A stretch of DNA of 64,000 bases from Campylobacter mucosalis (GTDB lineage: Bacteria > Campylobacterota > Campylobacteria > Campylobacterales > Campylobacteraceae), in contig NZ_CP053831.1 of the NCBI RefSeq assembly GCF_013372205.1, positions 1,426,001-1,490,000 of the forward strand. The letters are read 5' to 3'. This document shows positions 9,546-18,359 of the stretch, one piece after another; position 1 is the stretch's first letter, and each line of letters starts with the position of its first letter. The position numbers were made by a program, and so were the translations under genes. The notes beneath the pieces are model-generated. The model was not told the DNA's origin. It searched no databases and worked only from the letters and a program-made list of their open reading frames with translations.

Positions 9546-10607
9546 ATGAATAATTTAAAATGGTACATCATCGCAGGTGCAACACTTGGGATACTTGGTG
9601 CGGTTCTGGTAAAGCTTGGCAATCCTGGCAATATGGGGATTTGTGCCGCTTGTTTCTTACGCGATACGACTGGGGCTCTTGGCTTTCATAATGTGGCAAC
9701 TTTACAATACGTTCGTCCTGAGATTATAGGGCTTATTTTGGGTGGATTTTGTGCTAGTATGTTTTGGACGAAAGAATTTAGCCCAACCACTGGCTCATCG
9801 CCATTTGTTAGATTTTTTCTTGGCGTTTTTGCGATGATAGGTTGTCTTGTATTTTTAGGTTGTCCTTGGAGAGCATTTTTGCGACTCGGAGGTGGCGATC
9901 TTAGTGCGATAGCTGGAATTTTGGGACTCATAACTGGTGTTTTTGGTGGTTTTATGTTTAAAAAACAAGGCTACGCACTAACCGAGGGCGTTAAAATTTC
10001 AAAAGCAGTTGGAATTTTGCCGACAATAATCTCCATTTTGTTACTCTTAGCAGTCATTTTTGACCTAAAAGTGAGTGAAAATGGTGCGATTTTTAGCTCC
10101 ATAAAAGGTCCAGGCTCAATGCACGCTAGTATCGCAGTTTCACTCATTTGTGCGGTAGTAGTTGGCATTTTTATGCAAAAAAGCAAATTTTGTAGCACCG
10201 GTGCTTTTGGTAGTGCATTTAGAGGCGACTTTTCTATGCTTAGTGGGGTGGCTAGTATCGTAGTTTTTGCAAGTATCACAAACGCTCTATTTGGGCAGTA
10301 TAAATTCGGCTTTGAAGCACAACCGATCGCACACAATGAGTGGTTGTGGAACTTTTTAGGTATGGCTTTAGCTGGGCTTTGCTTTAGTCTAAGTGAGGGT
10401 TGCCCTGGTAAACATCTTGTTCAAATGGGCACCGGAAATTTAAGCTCGGTTATATTTGTCATAGGTATGATGACAGGAGCAGCATTCTCGCATAATTTTA
10501 TCTTAGCAAGCTCTCCAAAAGGCATAACGGATATCGCCCCATATGCTTTAGCGATTGGATTTGTGTTTGCTATTTATGTTGGAATTTTTAATAAAAAAGT
10601 AGCTTAG
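9546..10607 (+). CDS. yedE: YedE family putative selenium transporter
   Basis: A 353-residue polytopic membrane protein of the YeeE/YedE family in the selenium-linked subgroup. It has about ten hydrophobic segments and the conserved Cys-containing motifs GICAACFLRD, LGCPWRAFLR, KSKFCSTGAFG and SEGCPGKHLVQ. The family is associated with genomes that use selenium and is thought to import a selenium compound. The presence of two selenocysteine formate dehydrogenases in this window gives it an obvious purpose. The usual sulfurtransferase-like partner (YedF) is not adjacent. Transport of selenium rather than a sulfur compound is inferred from family and context. Confidence 0.83.
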   Translation: MNNLKWYIIAGATLGILGAVLVKLGNPGNMGICAACFLRDTTGALGFHNVATLQYVRPEIIGLILGGFCASMFWTKEFSPTTGSSPFVRFFLGVFAMIGCLVFLGCPWRAFLRLGGGDLSAIAGILGLITGVFGGFMFKKQGYALTEGVKISKAVGILPTIISILLLLAVIFDLKVSENGAIFSSIKGPGSMHASIAVSLICAVVVGIFMQKSKFCSTGAFGSAFRGDFSMLSGVASIVVFASITNALFGQYKFGFEAQPIAHNEWLWNFLGMALAGLCFSLSEGCPGKHLVQMGTGNLSSVIFVIGMMTGAAFSHNFILASSPKGITDIAPYALAIGFVFAIYVGIFNKKVA

Positions 10608-10614
10608 TAGTAAA

Positions 10615-10632
10615 GGACGCAAAACTGCGTCC
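10615..10632. terminator. Hairpin between yedE and moaE
   Basis: GGACGCA and TGCGTCC form a 7-bp stem with loop AAAC between two convergent genes. T-runs are short on both sides, so termination may be modest. Confidence 0.6.
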
Positions 10633-10640
10633 AAATTTAA

Positions 10641-11081
10641 TTATGCTAGTAATCCAGCTCCATTTATGGCTTGGCTTCTCTCTTTGGCATAAATTCGCTT
10701 ACCATTTATCACGTCATATTTCCAAATCGGAGCATTTGCTTTAAAGTCCTCGACAAATTCGTTTATAAGACGTAGTGCAACTTTACGCTGAGGGCTTAAA
10801 ACCCCCGCTATATACGAGCTAGTATGCACCGCCACGTCGCCTTTTGAATGAGCAAAAAGCACCCTAGCATTTTGCTCATTTGCTCGTTTTTGCCACTCGT
10901 CAAGCCATTTTTTAAGCAAAGGCTCATATATGTCAAAGCTTAGGGCACTTATGCCATTTTCTTCACGTACAATGCCTACAAATGTTATTAACGCACCACA
11001 ATTTTTATCTTTTACATCGTTATACCAGCGATTTTGTATCTGGCAAACATCAAGGCTTCCGTCATAAATTTCCACTCTCAT
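10641..11081 (-). CDS. moaE: Molybdopterin synthase catalytic (large) subunit
   Basis: MoaE, 146 residues, converts precursor Z (cPMP) to molybdopterin using sulfur carried by MoaD. Recognised from GALITFVGIVRE, the VHTSSYIAGVLSPQR segment and the C-terminal IWKYDVINGKRIY with its active-site lysine. The ATG at 11081 overlaps the moaD stop codon as ATGA, which fixes the start; a longer reading frame upstream runs into moaD. It is the last gene of a ppiC-moaD-moaE operon. Confidence 0.93.
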   Translation of the reverse strand: MRVEIYDGSLDVCQIQNRWYNDVKDKNCGALITFVGIVREENGISALSFDIYEPLLKKWLDEWQKRANEQNARVLFAHSKGDVAVHTSSYIAGVLSPQRKVALRLINEFVEDFKANAPIWKYDVINGKRIYAKERSQAINGAGLLA

Positions 11082-11305
11082 CCTCCACAAACAGGCGGTA
11101 ATATACACACCACATCGCCGTCACGCAAAGGCGTATTTAATTCAGTAACTATCTCATCATTTACCGAAACAGCACAAATTTTAAGCCACTCTTTTAATTC
11201 TAGTTCGTTATATTCGCTAAGTTTTTGCTTTAATTCATCAAGTGTCTTAACATCAAGCTTCATATCATCAAATTCAATTGGTCCAAGAAATTTTACTGTT
11301 ATCAT
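11078..11305 (-). CDS. moaD: Molybdopterin synthase sulfur carrier (small) subunit
   Basis: MoaD, 75 residues with the ubiquitin-like fold. It ends in Gly-Gly (PPVCGG), the C-terminus that is thiocarboxylated and donates sulfur to MoaE. Both its start and stop overlap neighbours by four bases (ATGA), with the surA-like gene upstream and moaE downstream, so the three are translationally coupled. Confidence 0.93.
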   Translation of the reverse strand: MITVKFLGPIEFDDMKLDVKTLDELKQKLSEYNELELKEWLKICAVSVNDEIVTELNTPLRDGDVVCILPPVCGG

Positions 11306-12141
11306 TGTGGTTGCCTTATCATATTTATTTTTGCTTTTGCACGAAGTTTATCAAAATAATCCTGAGCCACCCTCTCTTGCTCGGACGTATAAAGTGCGTT
11401 TAAAACCTCATCTTTTATATCTTCAAATTCTGGAGTATATGAGCCATTTTTAGAATTTACATAAAACATATCAAAGCTATTTTGCCCTTGAAGTGGTTGG
11501 GTAAAGCTCTGTTCTGGCGTAGCTGAAAGCAACACTGCCAAACGTGGACTTATGTTTTCATAGCTTAAGTTTAAAACCTTTGTCTTAACACCAGCAATGG
11601 GCTTAATCCCAGCATTTTTTTGGGCAACTAAAAGGTTTGGATCATCAGCGCTAAAGAGCACAACAGATATGCTTTTAAACGTGCTAAATTCCGCACGATT
11701 GTTTAAAAAATACCGCCTTGCTGTATCTTCATTTATATTTTTGCCTACATTTGCAAAGATATTTTTATAAAGCTTTTCTTGCAATAAATTTTTTTCAATA
11801 TCGCTTTTAAAATCGCTAAATTTCACACCTTTCTGCTCGATTTGCGATCTAAATTCTGAGTTAGTAAGTCCATTATTTTTAGCCAAACTCTCAACTCTTT
11901 CATTGACCTCAAATGGAGTTACGCTAATTCCAAGTGCCTTTATTTGGGCTTGTTCTAGCCTATCACGCACAAGCAAATCAAGTGCTTTTTGCTCACTAAT
12001 TTTAAGTTGCTCTTTTACCTTTGAGACCTCAAATAGCGTTATAGGCTCATTTTCAACGATAGCGGCTATACCATTTACCATTTGTGCATTCAGGCAAATT
12101 CCACACACTAACGACGCAAAAATAGCTTTTTTAACCATCAT
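11302..12141 (-). CDS. Periplasmic SurA-like chaperone / peptidyl-prolyl isomerase family protein
   Basis: A 279-residue exported protein, counterpart of Cj1289 in C. jejuni, a SurA-like chaperone for outer-membrane proteins. The N-terminal signal peptide ends near LNAQ. Residues about 25-150 form the helical SurA_N-type chaperone domain (VNGIAAIVENEPITLFEV), followed by a parvulin-like region that is poorly conserved. The start is ATG ATG at 12141 with AAAGG upstream; either ATG may be used. The stop overlaps moaD. It is divergent from gltX with 69 bases between them, as in C. jejuni. Isomerase activity is uncertain. Confidence 0.82.
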   Translation of the reverse strand: MMVKKAIFASLVCGICLNAQMVNGIAAIVENEPITLFEVSKVKEQLKISEQKALDLLVRDRLEQAQIKALGISVTPFEVNERVESLAKNNGLTNSEFRSQIEQKGVKFSDFKSDIEKNLLQEKLYKNIFANVGKNINEDTARRYFLNNRAEFSTFKSISVVLFSADDPNLLVAQKNAGIKPIAGVKTKVLNLSYENISPRLAVLLSATPEQSFTQPLQGQNSFDMFYVNSKNGSYTPEFEDIKDEVLNALYTSEQERVAQDYFDKLRAKAKINMIRQPQ

Positions 12142-12210
12142 AAAACCTTTGTTTAAGTAATTTGTAAATATAATTTGCCAAATTATAACATAAAAATTTA
12201 AGGTTAAAAT

Positions 12211-13590
12211 ATGATAGTTACTAGATTTGCACCTTCACCAACGGGATACTTACATATCGGCGGACTTAGGACGGCACTTTATAGCTATCTTTATGCTAGG
12301 GCAAATGGCGGTAAATTCCTGCTTCGTATCGAAGATACGGATTTAAAACGCAACTCAGAAGAGGCGACAATAGCGATAAGAGAGGCGTTTAAGTGGTGCG
12401 GGCTTGATTATGACGGCGAGGTTGAGTATCAGTCAAAACGCTTTGATATTTACGCAAAATTCGTCCAAAAGCTACTTGATGAGGGCAAGGCATATAAGTG
12501 CTATATGAGCAAAGAGGAGCTTGACGCACTTAGGGCCGAGCAAGAAGCTAGGAAAGAACGCCCAAAATATGACGGCAGATATAGGGATTTTAAAGGCACC
12601 CCACCAGCTGACATTGAGCCAGTTATTCGCATAAAAGCACCACGTGCTGGCGAGATAGCCTTTAAAGACGGCATAAAAGGCGATGTAAAATTTAACGTAG
12701 CTGACATTTTAGACGACTTTATTATCGCAAGGTCTGACGGCACTCCGACTTATAATTTTGTTGTTGTCGTTGATGACGCTTTAATGGGCATTACGCACGT
12801 TATTAGAGGCGATGATCACCTTTCAAACACGCCAAAACAGATAGTTTTATATGAGGCTTTGGGATTTAAAATTCCAGAGTTTTTTCACGTTGCTATGATA
12901 AACGGCGAAGACGGCAAGAAGCTTAGCAAAAGACACGGTGCAACCGATGTAATGGAGTATAAGCGTATGGGTTATCTGCCAGAAGCCTTGCTAAATTTCT
13001 TGGTGCGTCTTGGCTGGAGCCACGGCGATGATGAAATTTTTGGTATGGCCGATATGCTTAAATACTTTGACCCGCACGATATAAACAAAAGTGCAAGCAC
13101 ATACAATGCCCAAAAGCTTGACTGGCTAAACGCACACTACATTAAAACCTTGCCGTATGAGCGTTTGGCTCGCGATATGCTTGAATTTGATGTAGATTTT
13201 AAAGCACATAAAAAGGGCGAACTGCTTTTAAACATTTTAAGAGAGCGCTCAAAAACGCTAATTGATATGAAAAACGCAGCACTTGCGATAATAAACGCAC
13301 CACAAAGCTATGATGAGAAGGCGTATGAGAAATTTATAACGCCAAATAGCCTTGAAATTTTAGCCAAATTTAAAGAGATTTTAACGCTAAATTTAGACGC
13401 AAACGGCTACGAAACGCTGACAAATGAATTCTTAGCACAAAACGACTTAAAGCTAAAAGATTTAGCACAAGCACTTCGTGTAAGTCTAACAGGCTCAAGC
13501 GTAAGTCCGTCAATTTTTGAAGTGCTTGAAGTACTTGGTAGTGATGAGATTAAAAACAGAATAGAAAAAATACTAAAGGAGAGAAAATGA
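12211..13590 (+). CDS. gltX: Glutamyl-tRNA synthetase (second-copy type)
   Basis: Class I synthetase of 459 residues with the HIGH-type motif [11 protein letters not shown] and the KMSKS-type motif KLSKRHG. Campylobacter and Helicobacter carry two GluRS enzymes with different tRNA preferences; the genomic setting (next to surA-like, mez and upp) matches Cj1288c, annotated gltX2. Whether this copy charges tRNA-Glu or misacylates tRNA-Gln for GatCAB cannot be read from the sequence alone. The mez start codon overlaps the stop (ATGA). Confidence 0.92.
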   Translation: MIVTRFAPSPTGYLHIGGLRTALYSYLYARANGGKFLLRIEDTDLKRNSEEATIAIREAFKWCGLDYDGEVEYQSKRFDIYAKFVQKLLDEGKAYKCYMSKEELDALRAEQEARKERPKYDGRYRDFKGTPPADIEPVIRIKAPRAGEIAFKDGIKGDVKFNVADILDDFIIARSDGTPTYNFVVVVDDALMGITHVIRGDDHLSNTPKQIVLYEALGFKIPEFFHVAMINGEDGKKLSKRHGATDVMEYKRMGYLPEALLNFLVRLGWSHGDDEIFGMADMLKYFDPHDINKSASTYNAQKLDWLNAHYIKTLPYERLARDMLEFDVDFKAHKKGELLLNILRERSKTLIDMKNAALAIINAPQSYDEKAYEKFITPNSLEILAKFKEILTLNLDANGYETLTNEFLAQNDLKLKDLAQALRVSLTGSSVSPSIFEVLEVLGSDEIKNRIEKILKERK

Positions 13591-14840
13591 GTAAAGTAAC
13601 AAAAGAAGAGGCACTAGAATATCACATAGGTGGTAAAATAGGCATAAACGTAAAAACTCCGTGCGAAACTGCACGTGACCTTTCTATGGCTTATACGCCT
13701 GGCGTTGCTGAGCCTTGCAAAGCGATAGAGGCGGACAATGAACTAGCATACACCTACACAAATAAGGCTAACCTAGTTGCGGTCATCACAGATGGCACAG
13801 CGGTACTTGGGCTTGGCGATATCGGCGCAGTTGCTGGTAAGCCAGTTATGGAGGGCAAGGCGGTTTTATTTAAGAAATTTGCAAATGTAGATGCCTTTGA
13901 TATAGAGCTTGACGAGCACGATCCTGATAAGATAGTAGAAATTTGCAAAGCTTTATCGCCGACATTTGGTGGTATAAATTTAGAAGATATCCGTGCTCCA
14001 AAATGCTTTGAGATAGAACGCAAACTTCAAGAAGCAGTAGATATCCCTGTAATGCACGACGATCAGCACGGCACAGCTATCATCACAACCGCTGGTATGA
14101 TAAACGCTATGGAAATTTCAGGCAAAGATATTAGCAAGATAAAAATTGTCGTAAGCGGTGCTGGAGCTGCTGGTATTGCGTGTGCGAAGATGTATAAAGC
14201 ACTTGGTGCAAGACACATCGTGATGATAGATAGTAAGGGTGTTATACACGCAGGTCGCACTGATTTAACACCTGAAAAAGTTGAGTTCGCACTAGAAACT
14301 AGTGATAGAACGTTAGCTGACGCTATGCGTGGAGCTGATATGTTTTTAGGACTTTCAAAACCAGGCGTTGTGACAAAAGATATGGTAAAATCGATGAACG
14401 CAGAGCCTATTATATTTGCACTTGCAAATCCAGTACCTGAAATTTACCCAGAAGAGGTCGCTGAGGTTAGAAGTGATGTGATGATGGGAACAGGCAGAAG
14501 CGACTATCCAAACCAAGTAAATAACGTTCTTGGCTTTCCATTTATATTCCGTGGAGCACTAGATGTTAGGGCTAAAAAAATCACTGAAAATATGAAAATG
14601 GCTGCGGCAAAAGCACTTGCAAACCTTGCTAAAGAGCCAGTTCCTGCCGAAGTTTGCAAAGCATTTGGCGTGAGTGAGCTAAAATTTGGCAAAGACTATA
14701 TCATACCAAAACCATTTGACAAACGCGTCCTAACAGCAGTCGCACCTGCTGTGGCACAAGCTGCAGTGGAAGACGGCGTCGCAAGGGTTAAAAATTTTGA
14801 CATAAAGGCTTATACACAAAAACTCGCAAAGGGATTTTAA
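13587..14840 (+). CDS. mez: Malate dehydrogenase (oxaloacetate-decarboxylating), malic enzyme
   Basis: A short malic enzyme of 417 residues without the C-terminal phosphotransacetylase domain found on MaeB. It converts malate to pyruvate with NAD(P). Visible motifs are [27 protein letters not shown], the HDDQHGTAI substrate/metal segment and the Rossmann motif [13 protein letters not shown]. It sits in a gltX-mez-upp string with overlaps at both ends (ATGA with gltX, TAATG with upp), the same as Cj1287c. Confidence 0.92.
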   Translation: MSKVTKEEALEYHIGGKIGINVKTPCETARDLSMAYTPGVAEPCKAIEADNELAYTYTNKANLVAVITDGTAVLGLGDIGAVAGKPVMEGKAVLFKKFANVDAFDIELDEHDPDKIVEICKALSPTFGGINLEDIRAPKCFEIERKLQEAVDIPVMHDDQHGTAIITTAGMINAMEISGKDISKIKIVVSGAGAAGIACAKMYKALGARHIVMIDSKGVIHAGRTDLTPEKVEFALETSDRTLADAMRGADMFLGLSKPGVVTKDMVKSMNAEPIIFALANPVPEIYPEEVAEVRSDVMMGTGRSDYPNQVNNVLGFPFIFRGALDVRAKKITENMKMAAAKALANLAKEPVPAEVCKAFGVSELKFGKDYIIPKPFDKRVLTAVAPAVAQAAVEDGVARVKNFDIKAYTQKLAKGF

Positions 14841-15463
14841 TGCAAAACATAAAGCTAATCTCTCATCCGCTCATAGAGCATAAACTTGCGATTTTAAGGG
14901 ATGTAAAAACTGAGCCATTTCAGTTTCGTATGGTGGTTGATGAGATTAGCCACCTTATGATATTTGAGGCTACAAGAGATTTGTCACTTAGAGAGGTCGA
15001 GGTGCAAACTCCAGTGGCTAAAACAAAGGCTAAAAAACTAGCCACAAAAATAATGATATGCCCTATTTTACGTGCTGCTCTTGGTATGCTTGATAGCGTG
15101 TTTACCATTATCCCAGACGCTAGTGTTGGATTTTTAGGATTTCAGCGTAATGAAGCCACCGCACAAGCTGAGTTTTTTTACGCCAAGCTCCCGCCTGATG
15201 CGTCCGCTAGAACAGCCATAATAATCGACCCAATGTTTGCCACAGGCGGAACAGCCATTGATGCTGTGAAATTTTTGCGTGAAAAAGGCGTTAAAAATAT
15301 TAAGTTTATCTCAATAATCGCAGCGCCTGAGGGGCTTAAAAGATTTAGCGAAATTTATCCTGATGTCGAGGTCTATACAGCAGCGATTGATGAGAAGCTA
15401 AATGAGAAAAACTACATCGTTCCAGGGCTTGGAGATGCCGGGGACCGCGTATTTAACACATAA
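14840..15463 (+). CDS. upp: Uracil phosphoribosyltransferase
   Basis: Upp, 207 residues, forms UMP from uracil and PRPP. The PRPP-binding segment IIDPMFATGGTA and the C-terminal YIVPGLGDAGDR uracil-binding signature are intact. Its ATG shares the A of the mez stop codon (TAATG). Confidence 0.95.
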   Translation: MQNIKLISHPLIEHKLAILRDVKTEPFQFRMVVDEISHLMIFEATRDLSLREVEVQTPVAKTKAKKLATKIMICPILRAALGMLDSVFTIIPDASVGFLGFQRNEATAQAEFFYAKLPPDASARTAIIIDPMFATGGTAIDAVKFLREKGVKNIKFISIIAAPEGLKRFSEIYPDVEVYTAAIDEKLNEKNYIVPGLGDAGDRVFNT

Positions 15464-15471
15464 GGTCAAAG

Positions 15472-16782
15472 ATGAAGCATTTTGATATTTTAATAATAGG
15501 ATTTGGAAAAGCTGGAAAGACTTTAGCTGCAAAAGCGGCTGCAATTGGCAAAAAAGTGGCACTAATCGAAAAGTCATCAAAAATGTATGGGGGCACTTGC
15601 ATAAATGTAGGTTGTATCCCCACAAAACGCCTTATCACGCTTAGCAAAGAGGCAAAATTTCACTCTGATAAAAAGCAGTTTTTTAAAGAAGCGATGAGCA
15701 AAAAAGAGGCATTAATTACCACTTTAAGAGCAAAAAATTACGCAATGCTTGAAAAAAATGTAGAAATTTTTACAGATACAGCTACATTTGTGGATGAAAA
15801 AAGCGTGATTTTAAAGAGTAGTGGCGAACGTTTAAGTGGCGACTTTATCGTGATAAACACTGGCTCTATTAGTATTGCACCAAAATTTAGCATAAATAGC
15901 AACTTTGTATATCAAAGTGATGAAATTTTAAACCTAAATGAGTTACCAAATGAGCTTGTCATCATCGGCGGTGGATTTATCGGACTCGAAATGGCATCGA
16001 TGTTTGCAAATTTTGGCTCAAAAGTGACGCTTTTATCACGCTCTGGGCTTTTAAAAGATGACGATGATGACGTAAGAAAAGCGGTGCTAGAGAACCTGCA
16101 AGCTCAAGGCGTAAACTTTATAGAAAATGCAAAAATAGAAAAAATTGATGGCAAAACGCTATTTTTTAACGGCACAAGTATAAACGCCGACGCATTTTTG
16201 CTCTCGTTAGGCAGGGTGGCAAATGTGGCTGATTTATCGCTTCAAAATGCTAAAATTTCATTAAATGAGCGTGGCGGAGTGGCGACTGATGACACGCTAA
16301 AAACCAGCCAAAGTCATATTTTTGCAGTCGGAGATGTAAGAGGCGAGGAGTTTTTTACATACATTAGCTTAGATGATTTTCGCATTGTCTATTCACAAAT
16401 TTTTGGCGATAAAACTAGAACAAAGCAAAACCGAAGCCCTTACGCAAAGGTTCTTTTTACCGATACACCGCTTGCTAAAATTGGGTTAAATGAGCGTGAA
16501 GCAAAAGCGTTAGGCAAAGATATAAAGGTGCTAAAACTACCTACGCAAAATGTGCCAAATGCTAAAATTTTAGGCAATGACACAGGATTTTTAAAGGCTA
16601 TTTGCGACGCTAAGAGTGGCGAAATTTTAGGTGCCACATTTTACTGCGTAAATTCTAGCGAGATCATAAATGAGATAGCTTTGGCGATGAAATTTAGAGC
16701 GACTGCGAGTGATTTGGCTACGCAAATTTTTACACATCCTAGCGTTAGCGAGGCGTTAAACGACCTGTTTTTGCAATTTTAA
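15472..16782 (+). CDS. RclA-like pyridine nucleotide-disulfide oxidoreductase
   Basis: A 436-residue flavoprotein of the dihydrolipoamide dehydrogenase/mercuric reductase family. It has the FAD motif IIGFGKAGKTLAA, the redox-active disulfide GGTCINVGCIPTK, an NAD(P)H motif VIIGGGFIGLEMA and the C-terminal FTHPSVSEALNDLF dimer-interface segment. The last segment resembles RclA, a copper-dependent reductase for reactive chlorine defence, more than lipoamide dehydrogenase, where HXHPT is expected. No 2-oxo acid dehydrogenase genes are nearby. It follows upp by 8 bases. The RclA assignment is an inference. Confidence 0.78.
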   Translation: MKHFDILIIGFGKAGKTLAAKAAAIGKKVALIEKSSKMYGGTCINVGCIPTKRLITLSKEAKFHSDKKQFFKEAMSKKEALITTLRAKNYAMLEKNVEIFTDTATFVDEKSVILKSSGERLSGDFIVINTGSISIAPKFSINSNFVYQSDEILNLNELPNELVIIGGGFIGLEMASMFANFGSKVTLLSRSGLLKDDDDDVRKAVLENLQAQGVNFIENAKIEKIDGKTLFFNGTSINADAFLLSLGRVANVADLSLQNAKISLNERGGVATDDTLKTSQSHIFAVGDVRGEEFFTYISLDDFRIVYSQIFGDKTRTKQNRSPYAKVLFTDTPLAKIGLNEREAKALGKDIKVLKLPTQNVPNAKILGNDTGFLKAICDAKSGEILGATFYCVNSSEIINEIALAMKFRATASDLATQIFTHPSVSEALNDLFLQF

Positions 16783-16799
16783 ATTTATAAGGAGAATTT

Positions 16800-17315
16800 A
16801 TGCCGCTATTAGATAGTTTTTGTGTTGATCACACAATTATGCCAGCACCAGCTGTTCGCTTAGGAAAAAGTATGAAAACGCCAAAAGGCGATGATATTTG
16901 CGTTTTTGATTTAAGATTTTGCAAACCAAATGAGGACATTATGCCTGAGCGTGGCATTCATACGCTAGAGCACTTGTATGCCGGTTTTATGAGAGATCAT
17001 CTAAACGGAAATGGCGTTGAGATCATCGATATTTCGCCTATGGGCTGTCGTACTGGATTTTATATGAGCCTTATTGGAAGCCCTAGTTTAGAAGCTGTTA
17101 AGAGTGCTTGGGAAAAATCTATGAAAGATGTCCTAAACGTAAAAAGTGAGGCTGACATACCAGAGCTAAACGAGTATCAGTGCGGAACGTACAAAATGCA
17201 CTCACTCTCTGAAGCACAAGCTATTGCGACTAAAATTTTAAATAGCGGTATTGGGATAATGGATAATGAAAAGATAAAATTAGATCTAGATGAAAAAGGT
17301 CTAAAAAAGCATTAA
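16800..17315 (+). CDS. luxS: S-ribosylhomocysteine lyase (autoinducer-2 synthesis)
   Basis: LuxS, 171 residues, cleaves S-ribosylhomocysteine to homocysteine and the AI-2 precursor DPD. The metal-binding HTLEH (near 55) and the third ligand Cys within [13 protein letters not shown] are present, as is the catalytic Cys of [17 protein letters not shown] precedes the ATG. The 3' end overlaps by four bases with a small convergent gene. Confidence 0.96.
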   Translation: MPLLDSFCVDHTIMPAPAVRLGKSMKTPKGDDICVFDLRFCKPNEDIMPERGIHTLEHLYAGFMRDHLNGNGVEIIDISPMGCRTGFYMSLIGSPSLEAVKSAWEKSMKDVLNVKSEADIPELNEYQCGTYKMHSLSEAQAIATKILNSGIGIMDNEKIKLDLDEKGLKKH

Positions 17316-17410
17316 TTGTCATTTACGTGTAGCTTTGTGGATTGCAAAGCTCCGTATCCTATTACCATAAATCCAATAAAAGCAACTGCGATAAAAATAT
17401 ATTCTAGCAT
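17312..17410 (-). CDS. Candidate 32-residue single-span membrane peptide
   Basis: A short open frame reading [20 protein letters not shown] followed by a polar tail ending in HVNDN. Residues 3-20 make one hydrophobic helix. AGAGG lies 6 bases before the ATG, a good ribosome binding site. The stop codon overlaps the luxS stop region on the other strand. The gap would otherwise hold no gene, and the base pattern here is less AT-rich than in the adjoining promoter. I do not recognise the family. Reality is inferred from the ribosome binding site, clean transmembrane pattern and position. Confidence 0.5.
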   Translation of the reverse strand: MLEYIFIAVAFIGFMVIGYGALQSTKLHVNDN

Positions 17411-17474
17411 TTTATACCTCTTATTTTTTCATTTTTCCAATCTCTTTAATGATAGTGTATCCACTTTGAGTTAC

Positions 17475-17501
17475 TTTAAAAAAATCAAATTTTACCGATA
17501 T
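17475..17501 (+). promoter_or_regulatory. Sigma28 (FliA)-type promoter
   Basis: TTTAAA (17475-17480) and CCGATAT (17495-17501) are separated by 14 bases, close to the flagellar sigma28 pattern of Campylobacter. The predicted start lies about 10 bases before the AAGGAG ribosome binding site of the next gene. Confidence 0.55.
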
Positions 17502-17520
17502 AGCTTTCTAAGGAGCAAAA

Positions 17521-18036
17521 ATGAAAGCAAATCTTTACTCGCAATCAAGCTACAACAACCTAGACTTCGCGTTTAAAACAAGCTCGGGAGATAAGATAAA
17601 CCTATCAATGTATGATAACAAAAGCGTTCAAATGAGTAGCGTAAAAACGCAAAATTCAAGCACACAAGCAATGACACTAACTCACGAGTATGGCTATAAA
17701 TTTGAGTACTCAGGCAACGGACTTGACGCAAACGATATAAAAGAGATAAACGAAGCACTTAAAAAAATTAAGCCACAAATAGATGAGTTTATGAAAAGTG
17801 TAGATGAGGGCAATATCTTCTCAAATAACGAAATTTCAAATTTCGCAAATGAGCTTAAAAAGAATCTACCACAAGCAAAAGATTTAAACCACGCAAACGC
17901 GATAGCAGACAACGCACTTAAGATGTTTGATGAGATGTTAGAACAGCACAAAGCTGGTCAAAAACTGCTTGAAAAGACTAAAAAACTATTTGATGATTTG
18001 ATGGATAGCACCAACAAATTTTCATTTTATGTGTAA
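17521..18036 (+). CDS. Hypothetical protein, probable flagellar-regulon member
   Basis: A 171-residue soluble protein without signal peptide or membrane segment. The N-terminal third is rich in Ser, Asn, Thr and Gln (NLYSQSSYNNLDFAFKTSSG), which is disordered in character; residues about 75-165 are strongly helical with heptad-like Leu/Lys/Glu content. It is preceded by a sigma28-like promoter and has its own terminator, so it is monocistronic. In C. jejuni several small sigma28-dependent proteins are secreted through the flagellar apparatus or affect colonisation; the disordered N-terminus would suit that, but this is inference. I do not recognise the family. Confidence 0.72.
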   Translation: MKANLYSQSSYNNLDFAFKTSSGDKINLSMYDNKSVQMSSVKTQNSSTQAMTLTHEYGYKFEYSGNGLDANDIKEINEALKKIKPQIDEFMKSVDEGNIFSNNEISNFANELKKNLPQAKDLNHANAIADNALKMFDEMLEQHKAGQKLLEKTKKLFDDLMDSTNKFSFYV

Positions 18037-18057
18037 AAGCGGGTGATTATCCCGCTT
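18037..18057. terminator. Bidirectional terminator
   Basis: AAGCGGG and CCCGCTT form a 7-bp GC-rich stem with a 7-base loop between the convergent genes ending at 18036 and 18056. Confidence 0.75.
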
Positions 18058-18244
18058 AAATTTCTGCTTTTATATCTTCGTTTGATTTTACGACCATACC
18101 TGAACCGTGGATTACACTAGGGATACAGCTCGTGCAGATATCGACCTCTTCGCCGTTTTTATGAGCTTTTATAAAAACAGCCGTTTGGTTATCTGTGCTT
18201 TTTTGACCGCATACGTTGCAGACTACTAGGTTATTTTCTCTCAT
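18056..18244 (-). CDS. Small zinc-ribbon protein
   Basis: A 62-residue protein with two Cys pairs, CNVC (residues 9-12) and CTSC, spaced like a four-cysteine zinc ribbon. GGAG precedes the ATG (TTAAGGAGAAAAA). No further domain is present. The role is unknown; small proteins of this kind may bind nucleic acid or act as protein adaptors. It diverges from dut. Confidence 0.72.
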   Translation of the reverse strand: MRENNLVVCNVCGQKSTDNQTAVFIKAHKNGEEVDICTSCIPSVIHGSGMVVKSNEDIKAEI

Positions 18245-18334
18245 TTTTTCTCCTTAAAAAATTTTCGTGATTATATCTAAAATATATTTTTTCTTAATGA
18301 TATAAATCAATAGTTAAAATTTCTGTTTTTTTGA

Positions 18335-18340
18335 TATAAT
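18335..18340 (+). promoter_or_regulatory. -10 box upstream of dut
   Basis: TATAAT within GATATAATC lies 19 bases before the ATG at 18360, preceded by a T-rich stretch typical of Campylobacter promoters. Confidence 0.6.
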
Positions 18341-18359
18341 CTTATAAAAAGGACGCAAA

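Noticed and set aside
11034-11453. Plus-strand frame over moaD/moaE
   Set aside because: Ser/Phe-rich translation with no ribosome binding site, opposite conserved moaD.
17316-17576. Plus-strand frame of 86 codons after luxS
   Set aside because: Starts with TTG without ribosome binding site and runs through the sigma28 promoter; the minus-strand 32-codon frame is better supported.
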